Shown: positions 50,471 to 59,156 of the stretch, piece by piece
Layout: every line of letters starts with the position of its first letter
Numbering within the stretch: the first letter of the stretch is position 1
NCBI RefSeq assembly: GCF_000682735.1
Contig: NZ_AWFD01000033.1
Location: forward strand, 1 to 64,000
Length of the DNA: 64,000 nt
From: Hyphomonas sp. CY54-11-8
Lineage (GTDB): Bacteria > Pseudomonadota > Alphaproteobacteria > Caulobacterales > Hyphomonadaceae
Direction: 5' to 3'
Notes under the pieces: model-generated
The model's input: the letters and a program-made list of their open reading frames with translations, nothing else
Database searches by the model: none
Told to the model about the DNA's origin: nothing
Translations under genes and position numbers: made by a program

Positions 50471-53419
50471 CTATTCCGGTTTGGTGTAGACGATCTCTCC
50501 GTTTTTCATCACTTCACTGACGCTCAAAGTGTTGGCAATATCTGCTAACGGGTCGGCATCCAGGATGGTGATATCGGCAAGATAGCCCGGCGCAATCTGA
50601 CCCAGTTGATCGCCGACACCGATTGCCTCAGCGGCCTGACTTGTCGCCAGCTTCAATACGGTTGCATTGGGCACACCAGCTTCGGAATAAACTGCAAGCT
50701 CATCATGAAGTGAAGCACCATAAGGCACGAACGGGGAGTCCGTGCCGGCAACTATTTTGCCGCCATTCTCGATGATTTCTACCAATGCATCCTGACCGGC
50801 CTGAACGAATTCCGAACCTGCCCGCTTTCCCATCGCGAGCGTGGGAGTGACATACATTCCCGATTGCGAAATCAGGGCAATCACATCCTGATAGGAATGT
50901 CCGTTCAGAGAGCTCTTCAGGGAATATCCACGACGACTGGTGGCTCCGAAATGTTCCATCTGGTCAACGCCATTCGCGACAGCAGGATACAATTCATGCC
51001 CGGTAACCGGGATTCCGGATTCATGGGAAAGTTCGATCACCTCTTTCTGAATCGTATAATCCTGCCGCACATAGCTCTTGTAGAGGTCCAGCTTGAGTTC
51101 GGTAGAGAGGCGGACGGAATTGGCGGCCTCTTCCACCGTGCCGACTGTTTCGGAAACGCCGTATGATACTCTCGCCCCCTCGTTCAGCGGTCCGGCTGTG
51201 AACACCCGTGGCGCAGACCGGCGGCCGGCATCTGCCGCTTCCCGGCGTTCGACCGCGTGATAGGGGTCATCGCCTGTCTCACGCACGGTTGTGATGCCAT
51301 ACTTGAACCAGATATCGCCAAGCGCCTTTCCTTGTGTGATCGACTGGTGTGTATGGCTCTCGATCAGGCCTGGAATGACATACTTGTCTGAAGCGTCGAC
51401 CAGCGTCCCGACGAGTTCGGCTGTTCCCGCTGGCTCGATGGAACTGATGACACCATCCTCAACAATGATATCCACATTTTCGAGATATTCACCTGCAGCC
51501 ACGTCGAACATATGGCCAGCGCGGATCGTGTAGTCTTCGTCCGGCATATCACGGTGCCATTCAGGCTTGATGTCGAGCGTGCTTGTTTCGCCGGTAGTTC
51601 GATCGAACAACATGATGTCCGCGCCGTCGATGTAGATCAGTTTGGTTCCATCAGTTGACCAATTCGGATTTTCCCCGGCTTCGGCGACCAGAGAAATTTC
51701 CCCGAGGCTGCCATCTGCAGTCAGAGGCGCCATATAAAGAGCCCCCTGATAACGATACACGATCATGCCGTCAGACGACCAGGCGGGGCGGTTCCATTGG
51801 CGCCGTCCGAGAGAGGCATCCATGCCTTGTGGTGCCACCCATTTGGTCTCACCTTCACCTGAAGCAGGCATCAGGAGAAGGGCATTGTAGCCTTCACGGA
51901 ACCTGTTGGTTTGCGGAAGACGACTAACCACGAGCACAGTATTCCCATCACTCGACCACGCGGGTGGGCTAGGCCCAAAAATCGGTTCGGAAATCACTGT
52001 CTCGCTGCCGGTAGAGACATCAACGATATTAACTGTCGCGCCGAGGAAGATTGTGATGAGCGCATCTGACAAGTATGCAATACTCGACCCATCCGGCGAC
52101 CAGATCGGAGAGTTGGCAGGGCGACTTGCATCAGTTAGCTGAGTAAAGGAACCTGACGCAACTTCCAGCAACCAGACATCAGACTTGCCACCCCGGTCGC
52201 TGACGAACGCAATGCTTGAACCGTCGGGTGACCAGCTGGGAGACATGTCAATAAAATCATCATCGGTAAGCTGCTTTGTCTCGCCGCTCTCCAGGTCCGC
52301 CATCCAGAGGTCCCCAACCGCCGTGAAGACAGCGCTTTTGCCATCAGGAGACAGGGTGGGGTCAATCACACCAAGTGCCGGCTTCGCTTTCCTAGATGTG
52401 AGATCATAAACCCGGCGCTTATAGGGTGTTCGGTTCAACTCAACTGTGGCTGAAAAATCGATGTTCGTTGGCGCTTCAGCATCGGGCGCGATGACATTCA
52501 CCTTGCCGTCAGCTGTGTACAGTACCGAACCGTCTGAAAGCACGGACGGCCGGAACGGGAACACATCCCCTCCTTCCACCAACAATTTTGCGTCGGAACC
52601 ATCCGTGAAGGCCTGGGTAACCAGCCCCTCTCGTCCCAGAAGACCCGCAATAAAGAGAGACTCGCCGTCTGGCGCCCAGACAGGCGCACCAAGTGTATTC
52701 GCCGTATAGGCTATGCTGAACTTCTCTTCCGTATCAATATCCCGGACAACCAGTGCATCCATCTGACCATCGATAACGAATGCGAGTTTCGAACCATCCG
52801 GAGACAGGACTGGGTACACTGCGTTACCAAAGCCTGAGAAGTAAGGTGTCAACGGCGTCTCGTAGCCGGTTTCATCTGCGACAGTCAGCTGCTTCGGCTC
52901 GGCGTCTTCTTCGAGCGTAAGGGACCAGACCTGATAACCCCCTTCAGTATCGGCAGAATAAAGAAGGCTACTGCCATCGGGCGTGAATGATGGGTAACGT
53001 GCATCAGAAGGGCCAAAGGTTCGTTGGGTTAGATCCGATCCGTCAGGCTTCATTGTCCAGATCGTGAAGCCATTCTCCGCATAGGTGTAGAATGCGATCA
53101 GAGAGCCGTCCGGTGACCAGGCCGGCTCATGCGAATCCAGTTCTGCTGGTGTCAGCGCTGTCGCTTCACCACCTTCCGCAGGCAAGGACCACAGAACGCC
53201 CTGCAGCGCCAGGATCAGCATGCTGCCGTCGGGCGACATCGCCGCTGACATATTGGTTCCCTCTGTCATCTCAACGTCGATAAGCACGGGACCGGAGGCG
53301 GAAGCCTCCACCTTGCTTTCGGTCTCAGCTGTTTCACCCGGGCTACTGCAGCCAACCAGAACTGCCGACGCGAACACAAGAACTGCCCCGGCTGATTTCA
53401 ATCGCATTTTATAACTCAC
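50471..53419 (-). CDS. Lipoprotein amidohydrolase with an amino-terminal TolB-like beta-propeller
   Basis: 982 residues. A lipoprotein signal (SAGAVLVFASAVLVGCSS) is followed by about 600 residues of WD40/PD40-type repeats, each with a core like SWSPDGSSIAFVSDRGG. Then comes a metal-dependent amidohydrolase domain (YVIPGLIESHTHQSITQG with HxH; GHELYPAVANGVDQMEHFG; VAGTDSPFVPYGASLHDEL). GTG 53419 is preferred because GGGAGAG is 6 nt upstream; ATG 53407 is the alternative. Such fusions are found beside TonB receptors and peptidases in alphaproteobacteria and are thought to cut cyclic amides or peptide-like bonds. Lies next to gamma-glutamyltransferase on the same strand. Confidence 0.92.
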   Translation of the reverse strand: MSYKMRLKSAGAVLVFASAVLVGCSSPGETAETESKVEASASGPVLIDVEMTEGTNMSAAMSPDGSMLILALQGVLWSLPAEGGEATALTPAELDSHEPAWSPDGSLIAFYTYAENGFTIWTMKPDGSDLTQRTFGPSDARYPSFTPDGSSLLYSADTEGGYQVWSLTLEEDAEPKQLTVADETGYETPLTPYFSGFGNAVYPVLSPDGSKLAFVIDGQMDALVVRDIDTEEKFSIAYTANTLGAPVWAPDGESLFIAGLLGREGLVTQAFTDGSDAKLLVEGGDVFPFRPSVLSDGSVLYTADGKVNVIAPDAEAPTNIDFSATVELNRTPYKRRVYDLTSRKAKPALGVIDPTLSPDGKSAVFTAVGDLWMADLESGETKQLTDDDFIDMSPSWSPDGSSIAFVSDRGGKSDVWLLEVASGSFTQLTDASRPANSPIWSPDGSSIAYLSDALITIFLGATVNIVDVSTGSETVISEPIFGPSPPAWSSDGNTVLVVSRLPQTNRFREGYNALLLMPASGEGETKWVAPQGMDASLGRRQWNRPAWSSDGMIVYRYQGALYMAPLTADGSLGEISLVAEAGENPNWSTDGTKLIYIDGADIMLFDRTTGETSTLDIKPEWHRDMPDEDYTIRAGHMFDVAAGEYLENVDIIVEDGVISSIEPAGTAELVGTLVDASDKYVIPGLIESHTHQSITQGKALGDIWFKYGITTVRETGDDPYHAVERREAADAGRRSAPRVFTAGPLNEGARVSYGVSETVGTVEEAANSVRLSTELKLDLYKSYVRQDYTIQKEVIELSHESGIPVTGHELYPAVANGVDQMEHFGATSRRGYSLKSSLNGHSYQDVIALISQSGMYVTPTLAMGKRAGSEFVQAGQDALVEIIENGGKIVAGTDSPFVPYGASLHDELAVYSEAGVPNATVLKLATSQAAEAIGVGDQLGQIAPGYLADITILDADPLADIANTLSVSEVMKNGEIVYTKPE

Positions 53420-53493
53420 GTTGATCTCTCCCAATTTAGAACCTTAAAACCTTAAGTCCGCTATTACCTAACGAGTACGGACATTAACTAGCC

Positions 53494-55425
53494 TTACCAG
53501 CCTGCCGCCATCGCCATCCGTCGAGGATCGGCCCCCGCCATGACAGCGCCGTTTTCATATGCTCGCACCCCCTGGATGCTTCCGATCGCGTAAGGTCCTA
53601 CATAATCTGCCATGTGTCCCAATGCCTTTAGACCAGAGAGGCATTGCGACGAGAATCTCGATTCCAGCTGCAAGAAGCATTTGGCGCCCGGCAGGTAGAA
53701 GTTCGGGTCAGCCTTCACCGCAAAGCGCGGTGCCTCAATCGCCTCCTGAATTCCCATGCCATGATCGATCAGGCTCATCAGAACCTGAAATTCACTTTGT
53801 CCGATCGTTTCTCCGCCCGGCGTTCCGAATGCAGCCCAAAGCTTGGAATTATTCATGACCACGACCGGGGAGTTGTTGAGGATCGGGATCTGTCCCGGCG
53901 CGACAAAATTCACGTTGTCTTCGTAGGGCGACGTCGACCCCAGGCGCATCCCATTGTTCAAAAGGAAGCCTGTACTGCCCGCGATCACACCGGCGCCGAA
54001 ACCGCCGCCAAGCGTTGTGGTCACAACGATCGTGTTCCCTTCTTCATCAACAACGGTCAGACTTGTCGTATCGCTATATCGGGCGTCGTCGTCAGGCGTG
54101 CGCGTTGCCGACACCGGCGGAGCAGGTGCAGATGGGTCGTAACGCCGGAAATCCGTAACCTCAGGGAACGGCAAAGCCAGCGAAGGGTTTATCATGGCGC
54201 CGCGATCCGCAGCGTATGCTTTTGATACCATCGCCGCGACCGGCACGTCGGCAAATTTCGGATCCGCCGCATAGGCATAGATGTCGGCCTTGGCATGCTT
54301 GATGGCTTCGGCTTGCAGATGCAGCAGCTGCGTACTTCCCGGCTTGAGTGAGGACACGTCAAAGCGCTCTACAAGATTGGCTTGCATACAAACTTCGAGT
54401 CCGCCGCGGGAGGTCAGGGGTGTCGAATAGACTTCGTATCCTCGATAGGTCGTTTTTACCGGGTCTGCCCACTCAGCGTTGTAGGCAGCCAGGTCGGCTT
54501 TTCTCACCCAGCCACCGACTTCGCGGAAAAACCGATCAAGCTCAGCCGCAATTGGGCCGTTGTAGAAATACTCTCTTGCCGCAAGCAGTGCGGTATCGCG
54601 ATCACCACCGCCAGCCAGAACCTTTTGTTCTTCTGCGACCAGCGACTCGAACGTTCTGGCGAGGTTTTCATTGGTCAGAATCTGGCGCGGCTTTGGTGTC
54701 TTCCCACCCGGCAGAAATACTTCCGCCGTGGTCGGGTGCATCTGCAAGCGCCCCTGCATGTACTCTATGATCCGGGCAATGGAGGGATCTATCGGATGGC
54801 CGTTTCTGGCCAAATCAATTGCTGGCGCAATTACATCCCCCAGAGACAGGCGCCCATGCTTGCGAAGCAGTTCGATCCAGCCGTCAAATGCACCGGGGGT
54901 CGTGGCGGCCTTTACCCCCCAGTCAAATGCTTTGGGATCGCTCTTCGGATCTAGTGCGAAAGGTGCCGCGCCGCCGAATTTCAAGGCTCTGACCTGACCG
55001 CTCGGCTTGTCATAGACTGTCGCAAATCCGTTCCCGGCAATACTGGAAGCCCACGGCTCGACCACATTGAGAACAGCCATTGTCGCGACCGCAGCATCGC
55101 CGGCTGCGCCACCTTGCATGAACATCCTCAGACCAGCCGACGCAGCGAGCGGATGACCTGCCGTGACGACGCCGCGCGGACCCGGGGTCTCGACGCGATG
55201 CGCCGCAACGTTCAGGTCACCGCTTTCGGGTGCGTCCGGCGGCCGAACTGGTTCCAGGGACGCAACACCTGAATTTGCCGCGTCTACCGGAGACACACAT
55301 GCAACAGCAACGCCACTTGCGGCAATTGCGCCCGCAGTCAGAAATTTCCTACGGTCCAGACCATGAGCATCCGTATGCTCAAGCTTGTTTCGATCAGCGT
55401 TACTTTGCTCTGTGAGCTTTTTCAT
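53494..55425 (-). CDS. ggt: Gamma-glutamyltransferase, Tat-exported probable lipoprotein
   Basis: 643 residues. The amino-terminal leader contains DRRKFLTAGAIAASGVAVAC, a twin-arginine signal ending at a possible lipobox cysteine. The large-subunit part starts at GVVTAGHPLAASAGLRMFMQ; autocleavage would occur before the Thr of SDTTSLTVVDEEGNTI near residue 453, giving a small subunit with TTTLGGGFGAGVIAGSTG and AAFGTPGGETIGQSEFQVL. In most GGTs the first motif reads TTH; here it is TTS. The enzyme hydrolyses or transfers gamma-glutamyl groups of glutathione and related peptides. It may be co-transcribed with the propeller amidohydrolase 74 bp downstream. Confidence 0.93.
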   Translation of the reverse strand: MKKLTEQSNADRNKLEHTDAHGLDRRKFLTAGAIAASGVAVACVSPVDAANSGVASLEPVRPPDAPESGDLNVAAHRVETPGPRGVVTAGHPLAASAGLRMFMQGGAAGDAAVATMAVLNVVEPWASSIAGNGFATVYDKPSGQVRALKFGGAAPFALDPKSDPKAFDWGVKAATTPGAFDGWIELLRKHGRLSLGDVIAPAIDLARNGHPIDPSIARIIEYMQGRLQMHPTTAEVFLPGGKTPKPRQILTNENLARTFESLVAEEQKVLAGGGDRDTALLAAREYFYNGPIAAELDRFFREVGGWVRKADLAAYNAEWADPVKTTYRGYEVYSTPLTSRGGLEVCMQANLVERFDVSSLKPGSTQLLHLQAEAIKHAKADIYAYAADPKFADVPVAAMVSKAYAADRGAMINPSLALPFPEVTDFRRYDPSAPAPPVSATRTPDDDARYSDTTSLTVVDEEGNTIVVTTTLGGGFGAGVIAGSTGFLLNNGMRLGSTSPYEDNVNFVAPGQIPILNNSPVVVMNNSKLWAAFGTPGGETIGQSEFQVLMSLIDHGMGIQEAIEAPRFAVKADPNFYLPGAKCFLQLESRFSSQCLSGLKALGHMADYVGPYAIGSIQGVRAYENGAVMAGADPRRMAMAAGW

Positions 55426-55528
55426 GAATCCCTGAGCTCCCCTTCAACACCCCATCGCCAATCGCGATGGATGGCTGATGATCAAAGCATGCAGATGAAA
55501 CCAGGGTTCAGCGGTTGACAAGCAACCA

Positions 55529-55555
55529 CCACCCCGGGACGAAAGTCCGGGGTGG
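55529..55555 (-). terminator. Terminator hairpin of TBDR E
   Basis: CCACCCCGGGAC and GTCCGGGGTGG flank GAAA (plus-strand view), an 11-bp stem with one bulged base and a four-base loop, 44 bp past the TBDR E stop. No T run follows on the minus strand. Confidence 0.6.
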
Positions 55556-55598
55556 CACGATTGCACCGCCCCGGACTCCATTCGGAGACCAATCCTTC

Positions 55599-58500
55599 TT
55601 AGAAGGATTTTTTCACATTCACATACCAGTAGCGCGGCAGCGGCTGATACAGGGACGAGAGATAACCGTAGGTATCAGCCAGCGGCGGATCTTCGTTGAA
55701 CGCATTCCGCACACCAACACGAATGGCTGTGCCGTCTGTCCAGGTGTCGTTCTCGACTGTATATTGGCCGTAGAAATTCCAGGTCATATGGTCTTCGATC
55801 GGCCATGGACCATAGGTCGAGCTGCTGACGCTCGTCTGGAAAACTTCGCTGGTGTATTGCGAGAACGCACCGAACTTCCAGTTCGCGATGTCATATGCCA
55901 TCGACATGGAATATTTCCACTCCGGACGCCCGTTCTCCTGGATCAGGCTACCACCGCCGGTGACAGTGACATACGGATTAACCGTTCCGTCAGCCAGTCC
56001 TTCCAGAAGAGCCGCAGCTTCAGCCGTCGGGCTCTGATAGTAGGTGTCCAGATAGGTGGCATTGAGATTGACCGAAAGCTCACCCGGACCAACCGGGACA
56101 TCCCAATACGCACCATAGTCGATTCCTTCGACCTTGAGCGGCGAAAGGTTGGTGAACCGGGCAATGACGTTGACCACATCGCCAACTGGCGTGAGTCCTG
56201 TGCCGGCAAAGTCCGCGATCTGCTGAGGTGTTGGGTCCGCACGGATTACGTTCGGGTTAGAGCTGCCCTGCAAACGAAGCAGATAGTCATACGACAGGGC
56301 GACAGAGTCATTCAGAAGGCCAATCGGGTTCTTCTGCTCAATGCTCCAGACATCTGCCGTGAGCGTGAGCGAACCGAACTTTTCAGGAATGAACTGAGGT
56401 TCGAACACCACGCCGTAGGACGAGCTTTCCGATTCTTCTGGTTCCAGTTCGGAGTTACCCGAGCGCAGGCTGGCAACCGTCACACCCAGCGTCGCACACT
56501 GGCTGAAGTCGGTGATCCGGCCTTGGCTGAGGGCTGCCTCACACTGGATGTAGTCCGGATAGCCATTGACGCGTTCCAGAAGCGGCGTGTTGACCACTTC
56601 AAGGTTCGGCGCCTTGAAACCCTCCGACCAGGATCCACGGAAGCGAAGACCGTCAATGACATCCCACGACATTGCGACCTTCGGCTTCGAGACTGACCCG
56701 ACATCTGAGTAGTCCTCATAACGAGCCGCAGCCTGTAGATCGAGCGCCTGAACGAACGGGATGTTCATCTCAGGTGAGACCAGTGGCACAGCCAGTTCGA
56801 AATAGGCTGAAGAAACATTCCGGTTGCCTTTGACGTCCGGCGATGGGCTGTGTCCCATCAGGCTGGAGTCTGAAACGAGGTTCCCCGTGATCTGGTCATA
56901 GTAAGGCAGCGAGCCATCCTGGTGCGGATCGCGGTCGTCGTGATAGGTCTCACGACGGAACTCGATACCGCCAGCAACACCGATATCACCTGCCCAGATC
57001 GAGAACAGATCCGGCTTGGAAACTTTGAAGTCTGCCAAAGCAAGCGTGGTCTTGTTTTCACGAACCTGAGTGATGCGGAAACTGTCGATCGTTTCCTGCG
57101 AGTTGCAATCCGGAGCGCCGACATCCGGCACCGCCGGATCACCACCACAGAACGGGTTGTATGCGGTGGCGTCTGTACGGTTGATAGCCTCCTGGAACAG
57201 TCGCGAGTCATACCCGTCAGCAGAATCCTTCACGGTGGCTTCGGTATAGAGGATTGCAGAGTCCCAGTCCCATCCGAATGCATCACCTTTTGCACCAGCG
57301 AGGAGCCTGATCTGCTCGTTATCGACGACAACGTCACGTGTACCTGCATCCACGGCGCTGTAGGAGTTGATCACAAGATCCACGCCTTCTGCCGGAACGT
57401 TCGTGCTGAGCCCATCGATACGGTTTGCCGACCCAACAGGCCCCAGCGGGTTCCAGTATGCATCCGAAGCGATGTAGATCGGACCAGATCCCAGGGAACC
57501 ACTGGAAGCAATAACCGCCTCTGACGTCGCATTGTAATAACCAACCTCGCCATACACTCGCAGGCTGTCGGAAACATCGTAGTTCGCGAAGCTGAACATG
57601 TTGAAGCGATCTACCGCCGGCAGCATGGTCAGCGTATCGAAAGTCTCCAGGTCGTCATGCCGCATATCTCTGTATGCAGATGTAAAAATGCTGCCTGCGC
57701 CATAACAAATGTCGCCACCGACATCGTACAGACACCCTGCACCAAAGTCCGTGGGCTGAACGTGGAAGGTGCCTGCCGCGTCAGTGAAAGCTGTGCCGTC
57801 TGCACTGATCTCACCAATAGACGTATCGACCGGCGTGAACTGCCCCCAGGGGCTCGTCCAGGTCGAACGGTTATCCCATGCGACGCCCGCCCAATTGGTG
57901 CCGTCGGTCAATGGGCGCATATCGGCGAGGTTGGTGTACTCCTGGTCAGAGCGCAGCAGGGAATCCCGCGTTGTGCCGCCGAGATAGACAGAGATGTTGC
58001 CTTTGCCGTTCGCGAAATCCGTGCCGTAGAGAATATCCCCGGTGAATTCAGTCAGGTTCGTCCCTTCGGCCAGTCCATATTGAAGATTGACATCCAGACC
58101 TTCGAAGTCGGACCGGAGGACGTTGTTCACAACGCCCGCAACAGCGTCGGATCCATAAAGAGCGGCGGCGCCGTCTTTCAGAACCTCAACGCGCGCCAGC
58201 CCCTGAACCGGAACTGCATTGACGTTGTAACCAAAGACCGGAGTTTGGTTGTCGGTCTGCGATGTCGGGTGGACCACCGAGCGGCGGCCATTGATCAGAA
58301 GCAGCGTATTGCCCTGGGCCAGACCACGCAGGCTGACCGTCGACACGTCACCCCGGGCAGCGTTTGAGTTGCCACCTCCGAGATAAGTGCCGTTGAAGGT
58401 AATATCACCGGCTGAGGGAACGGTCCGGAAGAGCTCTTCTGCGGAAACCGCGCCAGTCGCCTCGATTTCGTCAGGCGATACAACCGAAACCGGAAGGGCG

Positions 58501-58727
58501 CCGGAAACCTTGGCACCAGCAATCTGGGAGCCAACAACCAGAACCTTTTCCATCTGGGCAGTGTCGTCTTCCGCCTCCTCTTGGGCCAACGCCCCTTGCG
58601 ACAGCACACCAAGCAAAAGCGCGCTTGTAGATACTGTCATTGCACAATGCCGCATGAATCGTCCCGACTTCACGACGCGCGCGACGCCGTTCCCGTTCAT
58701 CGACCCCCTCAATCCACTGGATTTCAT
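55599..58727 (-). CDS. TonB-dependent outer-membrane receptor (TBDR E)
   Basis: 1042 residues, the largest receptor here. Signal region RHCAMTVSTSALLLGVLSQG preceded by a basic stretch. Plug: EKVLVVGSQIAGAKVSGALP, VSLRGLAQGNTLLLINGRRS and VEVLKDGAAALYGSDAVAGV. Barrel ends in PRYWYVNVKKSF. ATG 58727 has AGGAG 9 nt upstream; further in-frame sequence to 58829 is not signal-like. No STN domain. Flanked by gamma-glutamyltransferase and an amidohydrolase on the same strand, so a peptide or amide ligand is plausible. Confidence 0.95.
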   Translation of the reverse strand: MKSSGLRGSMNGNGVARVVKSGRFMRHCAMTVSTSALLLGVLSQGALAQEEAEDDTAQMEKVLVVGSQIAGAKVSGALPVSVVSPDEIEATGAVSAEELFRTVPSAGDITFNGTYLGGGNSNAARGDVSTVSLRGLAQGNTLLLINGRRSVVHPTSQTDNQTPVFGYNVNAVPVQGLARVEVLKDGAAALYGSDAVAGVVNNVLRSDFEGLDVNLQYGLAEGTNLTEFTGDILYGTDFANGKGNISVYLGGTTRDSLLRSDQEYTNLADMRPLTDGTNWAGVAWDNRSTWTSPWGQFTPVDTSIGEISADGTAFTDAAGTFHVQPTDFGAGCLYDVGGDICYGAGSIFTSAYRDMRHDDLETFDTLTMLPAVDRFNMFSFANYDVSDSLRVYGEVGYYNATSEAVIASSGSLGSGPIYIASDAYWNPLGPVGSANRIDGLSTNVPAEGVDLVINSYSAVDAGTRDVVVDNEQIRLLAGAKGDAFGWDWDSAILYTEATVKDSADGYDSRLFQEAINRTDATAYNPFCGGDPAVPDVGAPDCNSQETIDSFRITQVRENKTTLALADFKVSKPDLFSIWAGDIGVAGGIEFRRETYHDDRDPHQDGSLPYYDQITGNLVSDSSLMGHSPSPDVKGNRNVSSAYFELAVPLVSPEMNIPFVQALDLQAAARYEDYSDVGSVSKPKVAMSWDVIDGLRFRGSWSEGFKAPNLEVVNTPLLERVNGYPDYIQCEAALSQGRITDFSQCATLGVTVASLRSGNSELEPEESESSSYGVVFEPQFIPEKFGSLTLTADVWSIEQKNPIGLLNDSVALSYDYLLRLQGSSNPNVIRADPTPQQIADFAGTGLTPVGDVVNVIARFTNLSPLKVEGIDYGAYWDVPVGPGELSVNLNATYLDTYYQSPTAEAAALLEGLADGTVNPYVTVTGGGSLIQENGRPEWKYSMSMAYDIANWKFGAFSQYTSEVFQTSVSSSTYGPWPIEDHMTWNFYGQYTVENDTWTDGTAIRVGVRNAFNEDPPLADTYGYLSSLYQPLPRYWYVNVKKSF

Positions 58728-59156
58728 TTTTGCTGACTCCTGAGCTTCTTTTTTCCCGCAAGTCTCCGCCTTGCCGACAGACCCCCTGCCGGACATTCGC
58801 GCAGCTCTTGCACCCGCTGGCACGACCAAGCGCGGCCAGACCTAGTTAAATCTGTATTCGGATTTTTTGTGCGGCCGCCGTTGACCACATTCCTTGCTCT
58901 TCATTGAGCAATAAGCAGGCTATCGGCGCACGCCTCATCGCACACGAAAAAATGTCAATATTTTTCCTTTTTGTGTCAGCTGCACACAAATGTTGCACCT
59001 GCGCAGATAAAATCATCACGCAGTACACAAAGAAATTGGGAAGAAGAAAACCATGGAAATCGCCCCCGGCACCCGACGGGCGATTTCACTTTTTTATTCG
59101 TACACGAATTTTGTTGTTTCGAGCACCCAGACTCGATTATGCAAACGCACTAATGC
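58728..59156. other. Intergenic region upstream of TBDR E
   Basis: 429 bp with no convincing gene. It contains the imperfect inverted repeat TTGTGT-CAGCTGC-ACACAA at 58971-58989, which could be an operator for TBDR E, and a strong terminator-type hairpin at 59056-59095 with its T run on the plus strand. A and T content is higher than in the neighbours around 58940-59050. Confidence 0.5.
59056..59095. terminator. Strong Rho-independent terminator, best on the plus strand
   Basis: GAAATCGCCC (59056-59065), 12-base loop, GGGCGATTTC (59078-59087), then ACTTTTTT. On the minus strand it follows the amidohydrolase stop by 70 bp and is trailed by a weaker pyrimidine tract, so it can end that gene too. 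The plus-strand T run has no annotated gene upstream. Confidence 0.8.
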
